Below, piece after piece: positions 36,303-47,400 of a stretch of 64,000 nucleotides of DNA. The notes beneath the pieces are model-generated. The model searched no databases. It was not told where the DNA came from and worked only from the letters and a program-made list of their open reading frames with translations. Position 1 is the stretch's first letter. Each line of letters opens with the position of its first letter. This stretch comes from Neonectria sp. B-13 (lineage: Eukaryota; Ascomycota; Sordariomycetes; Hypocreales; Nectriaceae): positions 5,459,296-5,523,295 of the forward strand of contig NOKP01000001.1 of the NCBI GenBank assembly GCA_002682825.1. Direction: 5' to 3'. The translations under genes were made by a program, and so were the position numbers.

Positions 36303-36710
36303 TATTAGGGCCAGTAGACATTAAAGTCCAGATAAGGTATAAGCATTATAGTGCTTTTACTAGCTAGTAACCTCTTTTAACAATTAGTCTAAATTAGCTA
36401 AGATTAAAAGGAAGATAGAGACTAATAAAGTCTATCAAAGAAAGTAAGCAAGAATATTAGTATTTAGTAATGAATTTAAGAGCTATAATTATCCAATTTT
36501 TGGCTAGATTTGAATGATTCTATTGATCTTAAGACCCTTATTATAGTAGTCTTAATAGTATTACAACTATAGTCATTTTGACTAACTTTTTCCCTACCTA
36601 CCTAGAAGACAAAAGGATAGAATATGTCTCTTCCCTTACTGTAACTATAGTAAAGCCAGTTAGGTATCTATAGCCTTATTAGCTGTCATAGAGTCACCCC
36701 CTGCTAAACA
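36303..36710 (+). repeat. 3' LTR of the Ty3/gypsy element
   Basis: 408 bp. Preceded by the purine-rich tract AAGGGAAGG. The first dinucleotide is TA instead of TG, consistent with one RIP transition. Confidence 0.85.
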
Positions 36711-36715
36711 TAATA

Positions 36716-37440
36716 AAAAGTTTATTCTAAACTATAGTATATATAAATAACTATTTCTTATTAAACTAATAAGTCTAATTAGCTTTCTTTTTTTTTTCTT
36801 AATATACTATAATATAATATAATATAATTATAATACATTCTACTTTTACTATTATCTATTATATCTTATAACTTAGTAATAAGAAATAAAGCTATAAAGT
36901 ATATAAAATAGGATATTATTACTCTTTAAATAGAAAGATTAAGTCTATTAAGTATAAATAATAGCTTTATTAAACTAAAATCTATAATCTTAATAACTTT
37001 AAGTTTAACTATATAGTAATTAGTATTATTTAAATAATATATCTAATTATATTTAATTACTATTTACTCTTAAATAATAAAAGTACTAAAGTTAATAATA
37101 TTAGCTTTATTAGAAAGGAAAAAGAGTTTTTTAAAAAGCTTATTAAAAGATTAAAAGTTAGATTATACTAAAATAAAGCTATTATTAATAAATTAACTAG
37201 AGATAAATATACTCTATAGTTCTAAGAGCTATTAGAGTATATAAAGCTAGTATAGATAGTTAGTTAGTCTAGTATTATAAAATTAGAGGGAAGGATTATA
37301 TACTAGGAATAGAGTTAAGGAAAAACTTAGACTGGATAGAAAAGGTAGATAGGTTTAGGTTAAATGCAAAGGTTAATAAAGAACTTTAAAACCAACTAGG
37401 CTTAAGATAAAGAAATTAATATATAATATAATAATTATTA
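36716..37440 (+). repeat. Family B (copy 2)
   Basis: Inverted relative to 38,376-39,105; the two copies face each other across family A fragments (about 0.9 kb apart). The plus strand reads in the same sense as the minus strand of copies 1 and 3, with broken coding-like blocks near 37,060-37,400. It ends in AGGTTCCCTTATAGAGGG, the complement of which starts copy 3. Confidence 0.6.
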
Positions 37441-37444
37441 TATA

Positions 37445-37803
37445 TTAGGTTCCCTTATAGAGGGATAATCCTATTTATATCTTATAAATTATATAGTTAA
37501 TAAGTAATATTATTCTAATTAACCTATAGCTAAAGGAATAATATATTAGAAATCAAAGGAATCCTATAGTTATCTTTAATATTAGCTATAAAGTATAAAG
37601 AGATTTAGTAGAAGGAGTTCTAGGAAGCTTAATAATTATTCCTAGTGTTAATAGACTGATAATAGTAGAGGGGGCAAAAGTCAATAATTAGATTTAAAAT
37701 CCAAAGATCTATTCTCTTATTAAGCTTAAGTAAAGGAAATATATAACTATTTAATATAATTATAAATAAGTAAAAATAATAGTTCAAATAGTAGTTTTAA
37801 TAG
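37445..37803 (-). repeat. Family A 5' half
   Basis: The 5' half of a family A element, ending in the standard TTTTAATAGTA at 37,803. It is separated from the next family A piece by a short remnant of decayed TRIM-1 LTR (about 37,804-37,828). Confidence 0.65.
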
Positions 37804-37828
37804 TAATAAAGCTATTATAAAAGTAGAT

Positions 37829-38365
37829 ATTTAAATATAATAATCCTTAGTAGTATATACTTAGAGAAAAGGCTAAAAGTTAAATAATATAAAAGAAAAT
37901 AGAAAAAACAATAGTATAATAGGCTTAATACCTAAGCCTAAAATAATAATAACTTAAGAAGATAAAAGTTTCTATTATAAAGTTAAGGTATAAGTTTTAC
38001 TACTCTAATTAGCTAGAAAAGCTAGATCTTAGAAAAGCTAAATCTTAGAAAAGCTAGATCTTAGAAAAGTTAGATCTTAGAAAGCTAGATCTTAGAAAAG
38101 GCTAAAATCCCTTAGGATAAAAGCCTAGCCTTTATACTTTCTAGGCTCTTTATATTTTATTTAACCTTTTATATAATATAAAGATTATATAACTAATTAT
38201 ATAAGATAACTTTTTAAATTATATTATAGCTTAATAAGCTCTTACTAAGCTATATCTATAAGCTTTTATATAATTTATATAGCCTATTTTAAATAGATTT
38301 AAGCTTTATTTCTAAGCTATAAATTATAGTTTAAAAGTCTAACTTATAAGATATAAAAGAAATTA
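37829..38365 (-). repeat. Family A 3' half
   Basis: The family A 3' end with five to six minisatellite units (about 38,018-38,105). It runs to a junction with family B copy 3 at about 38,365. Confidence 0.65.
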
Positions 38366-38375
38366 ACCCTCTATA

Positions 38376-39105
38376 AGGGAATCTAATATATAATAATTAC
38401 TATATTATATATTGATTTCTTTGTCTTAAGCCTAATTGGTTTTAAAGTTCTTTATTAACCTTTATATCTAACTTAAACCTATCTACTTTTTCCATTCTAA
38501 GTTTTTCCTTAATCTTATTTCTAGCATATAATCCTACTCTTATTAGTCCTTTTCCCCCTGATTTCATAATATACTAACTAGCTATTTACACTAGCTCTAT
38601 ATACCCTAGTAGCTCCTAGAACCATAGAGCATATTTATCTCTAGTTAATTTATTAGTAATAACTTTATCCTAGTATAATCTAGCTTTTAATCTTTTAATA
38701 AGCTTTTTAAGAAACTCCTTTTTCTCTCTAATAAAGCTAATATTATTAATTTTAGTACTTTTATTATTTAGGAGTAGATAATAATCAAATATAGCTAGAT
38801 ATACTATTTAAATAGTACTAATTATTATATAATTAGACTTAAAGCTATTAAGATTATAGATTTTAGTCTAATAAAGCTACTACTTATACTTAATAAGCTT
38901 AATCTTTTTATTTAAAGAGTAATAATATTCTATTTTATATACTTTATAGTTCTATTTCTTACTATTAGATTATAAAATATAATAAATAATAGTAAAAGTA
39001 GAATATATTATAATTATATTATATTATATTATAGTATATTAAGAAAAAAAGAAAAAAGCTAGTTAGACTTATTAGTTTAATAAGAAATAGTTCTTTATAT
39101 ATACT
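38376..39105 (-). repeat. Family B (copy 3)
   Basis: Starts near CCCTCTATAAGGGAATCTAA and ends in the AATATATTATAATTATATTA tract. Less TA-mutated than copy 1, with surviving CCCCCTGATTTC near 38,550. Function unknown. Confidence 0.6.
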
Positions 39106-39119
39106 ATAGTTTAGAATAA

Positions 39120-40214
39120 TACTATTAAAACTACTGTTTGGACTACTATTTCTGCCTATCCGCAATTATGCTGAACAGTCATATGTTTCCTTTGCTTGAG
39201 CTTAATAGGGGGATAGATCTTTGGATTTTGAACCTAATTATTGACTTTTGCCCCCTCTATGATAGCCATCGTCAGTCCACTGACGCAAGGAACAACCATC
39301 AGGCTTCTAACTCCTTCTGCCAAATCCCTCCATGCTTTATAGCTAATGTTAGAGATAACCATAGGATTCCCTTAGTTTCTAATGCATTACTCCTTTAGCT
39401 GTAGATTGATTAGAACAATATTATCTATTAACTATATAATCCATAGGGCAAAGATAAGATTGTATAGCTTCTTAAGGAACTTCTTCTCTATAGTAGTAAT
39501 ATTACTATTCCTTTCTAGCTTTAGAGCTAGCCTCTCTAGAAAGAGCTATTCTATTATAATCCACTAGGCTATTACTATATTAAGCTAGATTCTATCTTAT
39601 AATAGAATATTATAGCTAAAAACTACTAATTAGACTAATTTCTTAGGTCTAAAGCAATTAATTATAAGCTATTTTATATACCCTAGGCTAGACTTTTAAG
39701 TTATAATTTGCAGTATAGAAATAAGGCTTGGATGTTCTTTCAATTCGATATATAGGTTATATAAGAGCTTATATGTATAGCTTGGCAAGGGCTTGCTAGG
39801 CTATAGTGCAATTTAGACAGAAGTAGTTATCTTATATGATCAGTGGTATAGTTGTTATATTGTTTAGAAGGTTAGATGGAATATGAAGAGGTAAGTAACC
39901 TAGAAAGCGTAGAGGCTAGGCTTTTATCCTAAGGGGTTTTAGCCTTTTCTAAGGTCTAGCTTTTCTAAGATCTAGCTTTTCTAAGATCTAGCTTTTCTAA
40001 GATCTAGCTTTTCTAAGATCTAGCTTTTCTAGCTGATTAGAGCAATAAAACTTATACCTTAACTTTATAGTAGAAACTTTTATCTCCTTGAGTTATTATT
40101 ACTTTAGGCTTAGGTATTAAGCCTATTATACTATTATTTTTTCTATTTTCTTTTATATTATTTAACCTTTAGCCTCTTCTCTAGGTATATACTACTAAGG
40201 ACTATTATATTTAA
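39120..40214 (+). mobile_element. Family A non-LTR element (best preserved 5' half)
   Basis: 1,095 bp, flanked by the 14-bp duplication ATAGTTTAGAATAA (39,106-39,119 and 40,215-40,228). The 5' region keeps many C and G residues (39,130-39,330) and short frames of 86 and 61 codons that are not clearly protein coding. The minisatellite is at about 39,945-40,030. It inserted close to the end of family B copy 3. Confidence 0.85.
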
Positions 40215-40242
40215 ATAGTTTAGAATAAGCTTTTTATAAATT

Positions 40243-40465
40243 AAATATTAAGATTAGAAAGAAGGACTTAAATAGATTATAAAAATAGGCTTAAGGTATA
40301 ATATTAATATAAATTATATTACTAGGAAAGCTTACTATATTTAAGTTATTAGGATTAATAGTACTAAGTATAGTATTTTACTATATTAACTATTATATAT
40401 TATCTATTATATTATTTTAATCTATTAGATAATATTAACTAAGGCTAAAATTACTATAAATAAAA
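40243..40465 (+). repeat. Short dispersed repeat (copy 2)
   Basis: Inverted relative to 24,290-24,545 and parallel to 41,706-41,905. TA-rich, no coding content seen. Confidence 0.6.
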
Positions 40466-40469
40466 GAAA

Positions 40470-41190
40470 TTAAAACTAATTAATACCTTAAGACTAAAGA
40501 ATTAGTCTAATTAATAATCTTTAGTTATTATATTTTATTATAAGATAGAATCTAACTTAATAAAGTAATAGCTTAATAGATTATAATAGAATAAGTCTTT
40601 CTAGAAAAACTAGCTTTAAAGCTAGAAAGGAATAGTAATATTATTAATATAGAAAAAAGGTTTATTAATAGTCTAAAGTATAATAACTATATCTTATAGG
40701 TTATATAGCTAATAAGTAATACTATATTAATCAATTTATAACTAAAGGAGTAATAACTATATTAGAAAGCAAGAGAATCCTAGAACTATAAAGGGATTTA
40801 GTAGAGGGAGTTCTAGAAAGCCTAATGGTTATTCCTAGCATTAGTAGACTGATAGTAGTAGAGGGGGCAAAAGTCAATAATTAGGTTTAAAATCCAAAGA
40901 TCTATCCCCCTATTAAGCTTAAGCAAAGGAAATATATAATTTAGTGCAATTATAGATAAGTAGAAATAGTAGTTTAATGTTATAGTGCCAGCCTTTAGTA
41001 CTTCGGTCACATGGCCCGCACATCGCGGCCATGTCTCCTTACCCAAACGCCTGCCTCTCTTTAGAATTGAGGGGTAAGCTTCAGCTTACATATCAATAAG
41101 AAGACCAACTTTGCTTCCAATCCATCTACCTTACCTGACTATGTATCCTAAAGGTACTCTTATTACATTTAAATAGTAGTTTTAATAGTA
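40470..41190 (-). repeat. Family A 5' half interrupted by a solo LTR
   Basis: Family A middle and 5' region (the 3' third with the minisatellite is missing), split at 40,978-41,167 by the solo LTR. It finishes with the usual TTTTAATAGTA near 41,190. Confidence 0.7.
40978..41167. mobile_element. Solo LTR (190 bp), not RIP-mutated
   Basis: Starts TGTTATAGTG, ends CTTATTACA, with the 5-bp TSD TTTAA on each side (40,973-40,977 and 41,168-41,172). The TG...CA ends and 5-bp TSD fit an LTR left by LTR-LTR recombination, or one LTR of a further TRIM-like family. It is GC-balanced in a TA-rich context. It shows no similarity to the TRIM-1, TRIM-2 or gypsy LTRs. Confidence 0.75.
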
Positions 41191-41724
41191 ATAAAAGTAG
41201 ATATAAAGTATAATAATTATAATAACTATAATTACTATTTAATCTTTTACTATAATAATAATTAGTCTTTATATAAGTTAAAATATCTTTTAACTCTATA
41301 ATAAAGTAATTATAAATCTATAGATTTAATAGTAAAAAGATTAAGATTTAATTCTTTATTCTTAGTAAGATTTCTTATACTTAAATTTATAAGATAGAAC
41401 TATTATAAATAGCTATAATAAGCTTAAGCCTTAAGAGTTAATATTTATTATAGTATTCTAAGATTTATAATAAGTTTTAGAGAGTATAAGCTAAAAATAT
41501 ATAGTTAAAGACTATAATAACTTAAAGTATATTACTTTAGAAGGAGGATAATATAATAAGGCTTATAGGCTATTATTATAATAGTAATTAGTATATTATA
41601 TAGAGCTATTATAAGAGTAAATATAAAGTATAATAATTATAATAATTATAATTACTATTTAATCTTTTATTATAATAGTAATTAGTCTTTATATAAGTTA
41701 GAATATCTTTTAGCCTTATAATAA
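41191..41724 (+). mobile_element. RIP-degraded, 5'-incomplete TRIM-1 copy
   Basis: Follows TRIM-1 in sense orientation from within the first LTR (AAAAGTAGATATAAAG where TRIM-1 has AAGGGCAGATGTGAGG) through the internal region (AGAAGGAGGATAAT polypurine tract near 41,540) to part of the second LTR. It is TA-converted throughout. Confidence 0.75.
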
Positions 41725-42150
41725 TAGATTATAAAAATAAGCTTAAGATATAATATTAATATAAACTATATTACTAGGAAAGCTTATTATATTTAAGTTA
41801 TTAAGATTAATAGTACTAAGTATAATATTTTACTATATTAACTATTATATATTATTTACTATATTGTTTTAATCTATTAAATAATATTAACTAAGGCTAA
41901 AATTACTATAAATAAAAGAAAATAGAAAAATTAAAAAGGTATATATTACTAAGAACTATTATATTAAAAAATAAATAAATAGAAATATTAATTTAAATTA
42001 TAGTTTTAATAGGTATTAATTATTATATATTATTTATTATATTATTTTAATCTATTAAATAATATTAATTATAGCTTAAATTACTATAAATACTAATACT
42101 TTAATAGGTTAGTTTAACTATTTATAAAGTTAATATTTATAATATGCTAA
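41706..42150 (+). repeat. Short dispersed repeat (copy 3) and end of the TA-rich block
   Basis: 41,706-41,905 repeats 40,243-40,465. From there to about 42,150 the sequence is TA-rich with partial further duplication and nothing identifiable. Base composition changes abruptly near 42,150-42,200. Confidence 0.6.
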
Positions 42151-42459
42151 TATTACCCTACTTTTAACTTAACATTCTATGCTTATTAAATAAGCATTTA
42201 TATGTTCAGTAACAAAGTTAGAGAGTAGCGAACCTAGGGGTACCCACTCTAAACATATCTAACGCGTGTATTGCACAATGTTTCCAGACTTTTAGCGTGT
42301 GCATTTAGCACCCCCAAAGGTACAACCGTGCGCTCAAGCGCTGCCTAATTTTAGCGGACCAACTATCCGATTCAATACGACCAATGCGACGACGATCTCA
42401 TCTTATGAGCTTTCGTCATCTTCCATCACTCAATCGAAATAACTCCATCAAAGCCAGAT

Positions 42460-43476
42460 ATGGAGAAGGCCACGCTCGTAGCCTTGGAGTCTACCACCCT
42501 GCCTCTGTCGCCTGGCGAAGTTGAAGAGACACAGCGACAGGCGACACCTCCCCCATACTCAGGGCCTTCAACGGCACTGATTGCGCGAGCGCCGACGGCC
42601 CAGGACACTGAGGTGGCAGCCAAGGGCCCGACTCGATATCCCGGGCTCCCAAAGCTGGACTATCGACTGTATTCACCACCACTCTTCAAGCTCTCGAGTG
42701 ATTCAAAAACGCTTTCTTCTCGCGCCGAGTACCTATCTACCAACGCCATCGCGCTGGTGTCACTGATTCGGGCCCAGGCTTCCGTCCCTCCCAAACCCCA
42801 GATCCATATTCGCGGCAGTCGCGGCCATAAGGTTGACTTCAACATTCAGTTGAATTTGATGAATCTGTTGGTGCCCGATGATGAAAAGCAGCGCATCGAC
42901 TATATTCGCTGCGTCGGCGAGGGTGAGCTGGCGTACCGTGGAGGTACCCGGGCTGATGTCTTGCCCGAGGTTGGAGACGCCGGGTTGGAAGAGTGGTGTC
43001 GGCGATATGTCCAGGATTCGTCAGGAGTGAAGCTCTTTACCCTTGATCGTGTTGTAGCCAACCTCGACACTGAGTGGATCGAAGGCCAGGTCCGGAGTCT
43101 CGTTGCGTCGCTAAGCTATCGTGGCGTTGTCGACGTGACGTTCGTCGTCACTCACAGCCGGGTCTTGGTGCAGAACCCCGACAAGGTGAACCAATTCTTC
43201 ACAAATGTCACTACTCTGTTCTCGGGAAAGAACAAGTACGAGGTGATCAAAGCCGTGTGGCCTTTTGCGACGACCAAGAACGGGGACCCGGGCCGACGCT
43301 GTGTGGTCCAGAGCGAGGAGGTATGGTGGAGGGAATGGAAGGACCCCATCAAGTACGCCATCTCTCAGAGGCGACATGGATGGGTGACAGTCGAGGACAA
43401 ACTCGAGGCGGTGATGGAGGGCAAGGGCAATGGAACGAACATGATTGACTGGGGCCCTGACCGTCCTGCCTATTGA
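42460..43476 (+). CDS. Fungal protein of unknown function (338 aa)
   Basis: Single-exon gene with normal GC and codon use, the first host gene after the TA-rich block. I do not recognise a named family. Residues 1-60 are low-complexity and proline/threonine-rich, with a PPxY motif (PPPY, residues 30-33) that could bind WW domains. The rest, from RYPGLPKLDYRLY (about 59) to the C-terminus, looks globular, with alternating beta-like strands, a tryptophan-rich segment (VWWREW, about 289-294) and no signal peptide or membrane segment. The start is the first ATG after an in-frame leader and the frame ends in TGA. Antisense frames overlap it but have no domain support. 42,150-42,459 is its presumed promoter. 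Confidence 0.8.
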   Translation: MEKATLVALESTTLPLSPGEVEETQRQATPPPYSGPSTALIARAPTAQDTEVAAKGPTRYPGLPKLDYRLYSPPLFKLSSDSKTLSSRAEYLSTNAIALVSLIRAQASVPPKPQIHIRGSRGHKVDFNIQLNLMNLLVPDDEKQRIDYIRCVGEGELAYRGGTRADVLPEVGDAGLEEWCRRYVQDSSGVKLFTLDRVVANLDTEWIEGQVRSLVASLSYRGVVDVTFVVTHSRVLVQNPDKVNQFFTNVTTLFSGKNKYEVIKAVWPFATTKNGDPGRRCVVQSEEVWWREWKDPIKYAISQRRHGWVTVEDKLEAVMEGKGNGTNMIDWGPDRPAY

Positions 43477-44485
43477 CCTTTCTTGGAGGAACGGTGATGG
43501 CCAGGGGCACAACTCGTCAAACAAGGCCACTGTGACGAAGGACACCGCTCCTTGTCACAATAACCCCGTATCAAGACGCGCCGCTCTATCATGATGATGG
43601 CGAGCTGTTTGGATGCAAGAAATGACTGGAATAAATGCCGAGGGCCATGGGACTGGAGCAGATTCAGCGCTCCTTGACCTGGTTGCCTAGACTCGGGAAT
43701 GAGAAGGGGAATCTCGGACACGTCATAATGCTACCTGAAATCTCTTTCGTTAGAGGCAATGCCTTTGGCGATTATTTGGCGAGGAGTCTCTGGGGTCTCT
43801 GTGCACTTATGGATTGTTTGGGTTTGGAATTACGGGCTGGAAGCTATGTTGCGGAAGAACAGGATATATGCTACAAGTAATTACGTATATAGTTGGTTTC
43901 TTTTATCTTGGAGAGCGATGAATTAACAGAGAGGTAATGAAGTCGTTGAGGATCAGGCCGTTTATGAGTGAAAGTCAACTTGAGCATTTGCGAATACACC
44001 CCTTCCCCAAGACCTCTGACTGCCCCGTAGAATAGGGCTGAGAATGGGAAAGGGAAGAGGCAGGCACTCAACGCACTGGGAAGGGGTAGCGTGCCATTGT
44101 CGTGGAGCCTTTTTCGTATCAGACCCAAGCACGTTGTCGCAGTCATCATTCATTGGGGCTGTGTGACTCACGCCTTGGGGAGCAACGCCTCAGTCAGCCT
44201 AATGGGGCGTCTGCTAGTGCACCGCAAGACAACCACCCAGGTAGCTAGAGACGAGTCACCGGCGAGTGTGTTGTTGAAGTGGCTGGATGCGTGTTAAATT
44301 GAGCTATGTGAAAGGAAATGGAGCGCAATATAAACATCACCATCATATAATATTATATCTCATAACATCCGCATCGGATAGATAGCATTGAAGCGACCTG
44401 CCCTTTAAACTGGGCATTGATTGTGCTGTACTCACCCCGCACCAACTTCCCCAGTTGAAGGTACCCCCTTCCGCCAGCCAGAATC
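43477..44485. other. Intergenic region without a convincing gene
   Basis: About 1 kb between the unknown-function gene and the RNA-repair gene. Short frames on both strands (68-92 codons) have no recognisable domain and no intron logic. A TATAAA-like sequence (ATATAAAC near 44,328) and a TA-rich patch at 44,345-44,365 lie upstream of the next gene and may be promoter elements. Confidence 0.6.
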
Positions 44486-47400
44486 ATGGAGCAAGCCTCC
44501 CAGAGCGGAACAACACCCTTCGCCTTTACGTCTCACGAGACCGCCCTCTGTCTAATTCCGCCGCGGCATCTCTGGCCCGCCGCAGACCGTTTGAGATGTC
44601 TCTATGACAAGGCGTACCGCGCTTGGCCTCCTCACATCAACCTCATCTACCCCTTCGTGCAGCCTGAGGTCCTTTCGGACGCTGCCGACATCCTCAGCCA
44701 GCTCCCGCTAGGCCAGCATCATCACCGCCGCATCAACCTGGACACGGCTGACGCCTTTATCCGCAAGCACCACAACACCATCTTCCTCCGTCCGGCCCAT
44801 GGCCCCGACACTGCCGCGCTCTTGCAGCTGAGAAACGAGATATGCGCCGCTCTTGCTCAGCCCGCTGGGAGCAAGTATTGCCCGCACATGACCATCGGCC
44901 AGAGTGACGATGCTCTCACGGCGCCTCACCACTTCCTCTTCGAGAAGGTTCGCCTCCTCAGTCCCATAGCGTGGGATTTAGGCCACATTGCCCTACTCAC
45001 CCGCGATGCCGCTCCATCGAGCGGCGAAGGACCCCGATCGATGATGCTATGGGCGATGCTGGACCTTTCATCGCAGCTCATAACTCGGTCTGAGCCCGCT
45101 CAGCATCTCTATGAAGAATCCGACACCATACCGAAGCTTGATGAAAGATTGCTCGCCCCGAATGCAGCCGTGCAACCGTCATTTCAGTGCTCGAACCCGT
45201 CCGCGATGTGGCAGGCAACATCACCGTCTTCTATCGCCGCTGATACCCAGCTTGTCGTGGATCGCCTCATCGTTGCGTCCTACAATGTTCTGGCCGAGTT
45301 CGAGTGGCCCCCTCAGGCGACCCGGCATGAGGGTCTTGTGGAAAACTTGCTCTCCAGCCGTGCTGCCGCCGATGTTCTGGTGCTGCAGGAAGTCACCGAT
45401 CACTTTCTGCCCTTCCTGCTCGCCAACGAGGACATCCGCATTCGGTATCCGTTTGTCACTCACGGACCCCCAGACCAGCCTAATATAGGCCCTCTTCCAA
45501 GCCTTCTTAACGTGGTGGTTCTAAGCAAGTTTCCGATTCAATGGGAATACCTAGCGTTCAAGAGGAAGCACAAAGGATGTGCTGTGGTCCAGTTTCCCAC
45601 CATCGGGACCCGCGATGACAACGAATGCTTTCGACCCTGGGTCCTTGCTGCCTGCCATCTTAGCCAAGGTCTCACTGATGGTGCCGTTGTTGCAAAGAAG
45701 AAGGAGGTCCAGAGAATCCTCAACCATCTGTCCGCCCACTATACACACCACCCCTGGGTCTTAGCAGGCGATTTCAACCTGGCCACGTCGTCTTACACCG
45801 TGGACGCTGCCAAGAAGAAGCAGGACATCTCCTCCCACACTGTCCAGTACCTACACGATATTGATCTGCTGTTGTCACATGCAGGGTTCCAGGACACATG
45901 GCTTGTCACTCGCCTTGAGTCGGGTGAGTCTTCCGACGTGGCCAACGATTACCGTAGCGCTGCAGACGCCTACGAAGGTGAGCAGGGTGCAACATTCGAT
46001 CCTTTCATCAACTCGTTGGCTGCCAAGCTTGTTGGTACCGGTCTAAACAATCGCCCTCAGAGGTATGATCGAATTCTCGTTAGAGCAAACGACCAATATC
46101 GCCCACATGGATTCAACATGTTTGGCCAGACGCCATTAGAACAGACTGGGGGAGGAGGGTCATCCTACGCCAGCGATCATTGGGGCGTTCGGTGCCTCCT
46201 CGTACGCTCATCAGCCCAGGACGACACGAAGCGGTCTAGCATGCCAGAAGTGAGCGTTCGCCTGCAAAGAGCGCCGCCCAGTCTCGGTAGTCTCGATGAT
46301 CTGAAGGAGTGCCTGAGCAACCATGGCTGTTTGCCAACCGAAGTCGATAGAGCCGGGCGCAAAGATGCCCTCCTTCTCTTGGAGAACACTCTGCTAGATT
46401 CAGCCAGGCCTGGGGCACAGGCCGATGCACGATCAGGTCTAGTCTTGGTCCTAGTCCCGGTAGGCTCATATGGTCTTGGCGTTTGGACGAGTTCGTCCGA
46501 CATTGATTGCCTCTGTATTGGGCCCATCAGATCCAAGACCTTCTTTGCTCTAGCTCTCCAGAGGCTCAGAAAGGCAGCTTCGGAAGGAATCAAGATCCTT
46601 CGAAGAGTTAAAGCAAACTCAGGCTTCATGTTGGAGCTTGAGGTACGCGGGATCAAGGTAGATCTACAATATTGTCCAGCAACTTCTATTGCAGAGAGGT
46701 GAGTCACTGGATTGAAAGGTGATTCAGATCCAGCGCTTATTTGTTACAGTTGGCCAGAAATCATGAAGCGCCCGTCAACTGACCCTGTGTTCGCTCTGCC
46801 CCTACAAGTGCTAGCGAAGCTGAAGCCTGCACGAGACCTCTTCTATCTCCGCAAATCAATTCCTGATATGGGACAGTATCGAGTTGCTCACCTCCTTATC
46901 AAGGCGTGGGCTAAGTCGCGAGGTATCTATGCTGCCAAGTTCGGTTTTCTGGGGGGCATCCATATCTCTGTCATGCTTGTGTCTATCTGCAAGATGCTAG
47001 CGCACAACGGAGAAACAGTTACTGCCTCTGATATAATAGTGACCTTCTTCCATCACTACGCCACTTTCGATTGGAAAAATCAAGCAGTGTTTGACCCGTT
47101 CTTCCACAAGGCAACAAGATACAACCGGACCTTCAGAGAACCCCTCTGTCTACTTGGCTGGCATGCTCCATCACTAAACACGGCTGTGAATGCTTCTGTC
47201 CCGACAGTGAACACAATAGCCGCCGAGTTCAGCCGAGCCAGGCATCTTATATCAACGGACGGCTTGGTCTGGGACCGGCTTCTGGGACCGGGTCTCGAGA
47301 ACGAGAGCCAACAGTATCAGCCTGGCAGCTTGGCAGGTGCCGAGTTCCTGCTGGCGTATCGGAGCTACGTGAAAATCGATGCCCACTACTGGGGTACATC

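Larger units (their letters stand above)
24556..36710 (+). mobile_element. Complete but RIP-degraded Ty3/gypsy LTR retrotransposon
   Basis: Two 408-bp LTRs (24,556-24,963 and 36,303-36,710) begin TGTTAGGG or TATTAGGG and end CTAAACA. The flanks TAATG (24,551-24,555) and TAATA (36,711-36,715) fit a 5-bp TSD with one G-to-A change. The LTRs have equal length and the differences I checked are transitions. A gag-like region with an eroded CCHC knuckle lies near 27,528-27,575, protease-like sequence near 28,740-28,900, RT near 29,500-30,720, RNase H to 31,290 and integrase-like sequence near 31,480-32,460. About 3.8 kb follows before the 3' LTR. A SINE and a MITE are nested in it. Stops in every region show it is dead. 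Confidence 0.85.

Noticed and set aside
1..42150. Centromere core
   Set aside because: TA-rich RIP-mutated repeats are common at fungal centromeres but also elsewhere; sequence alone does not decide, so I did not call it.
43635..43880. 81-codon plus-strand frame between two genes
   Set aside because: No domain, no conserved pattern and start context unremarkable; treated as 3' flanking sequence.
46177..46707. 176-codon minus-strand frame
   Set aside because: Antisense to the nucleotidyltransferase region of the RNA-repair gene, with no domain of its own.
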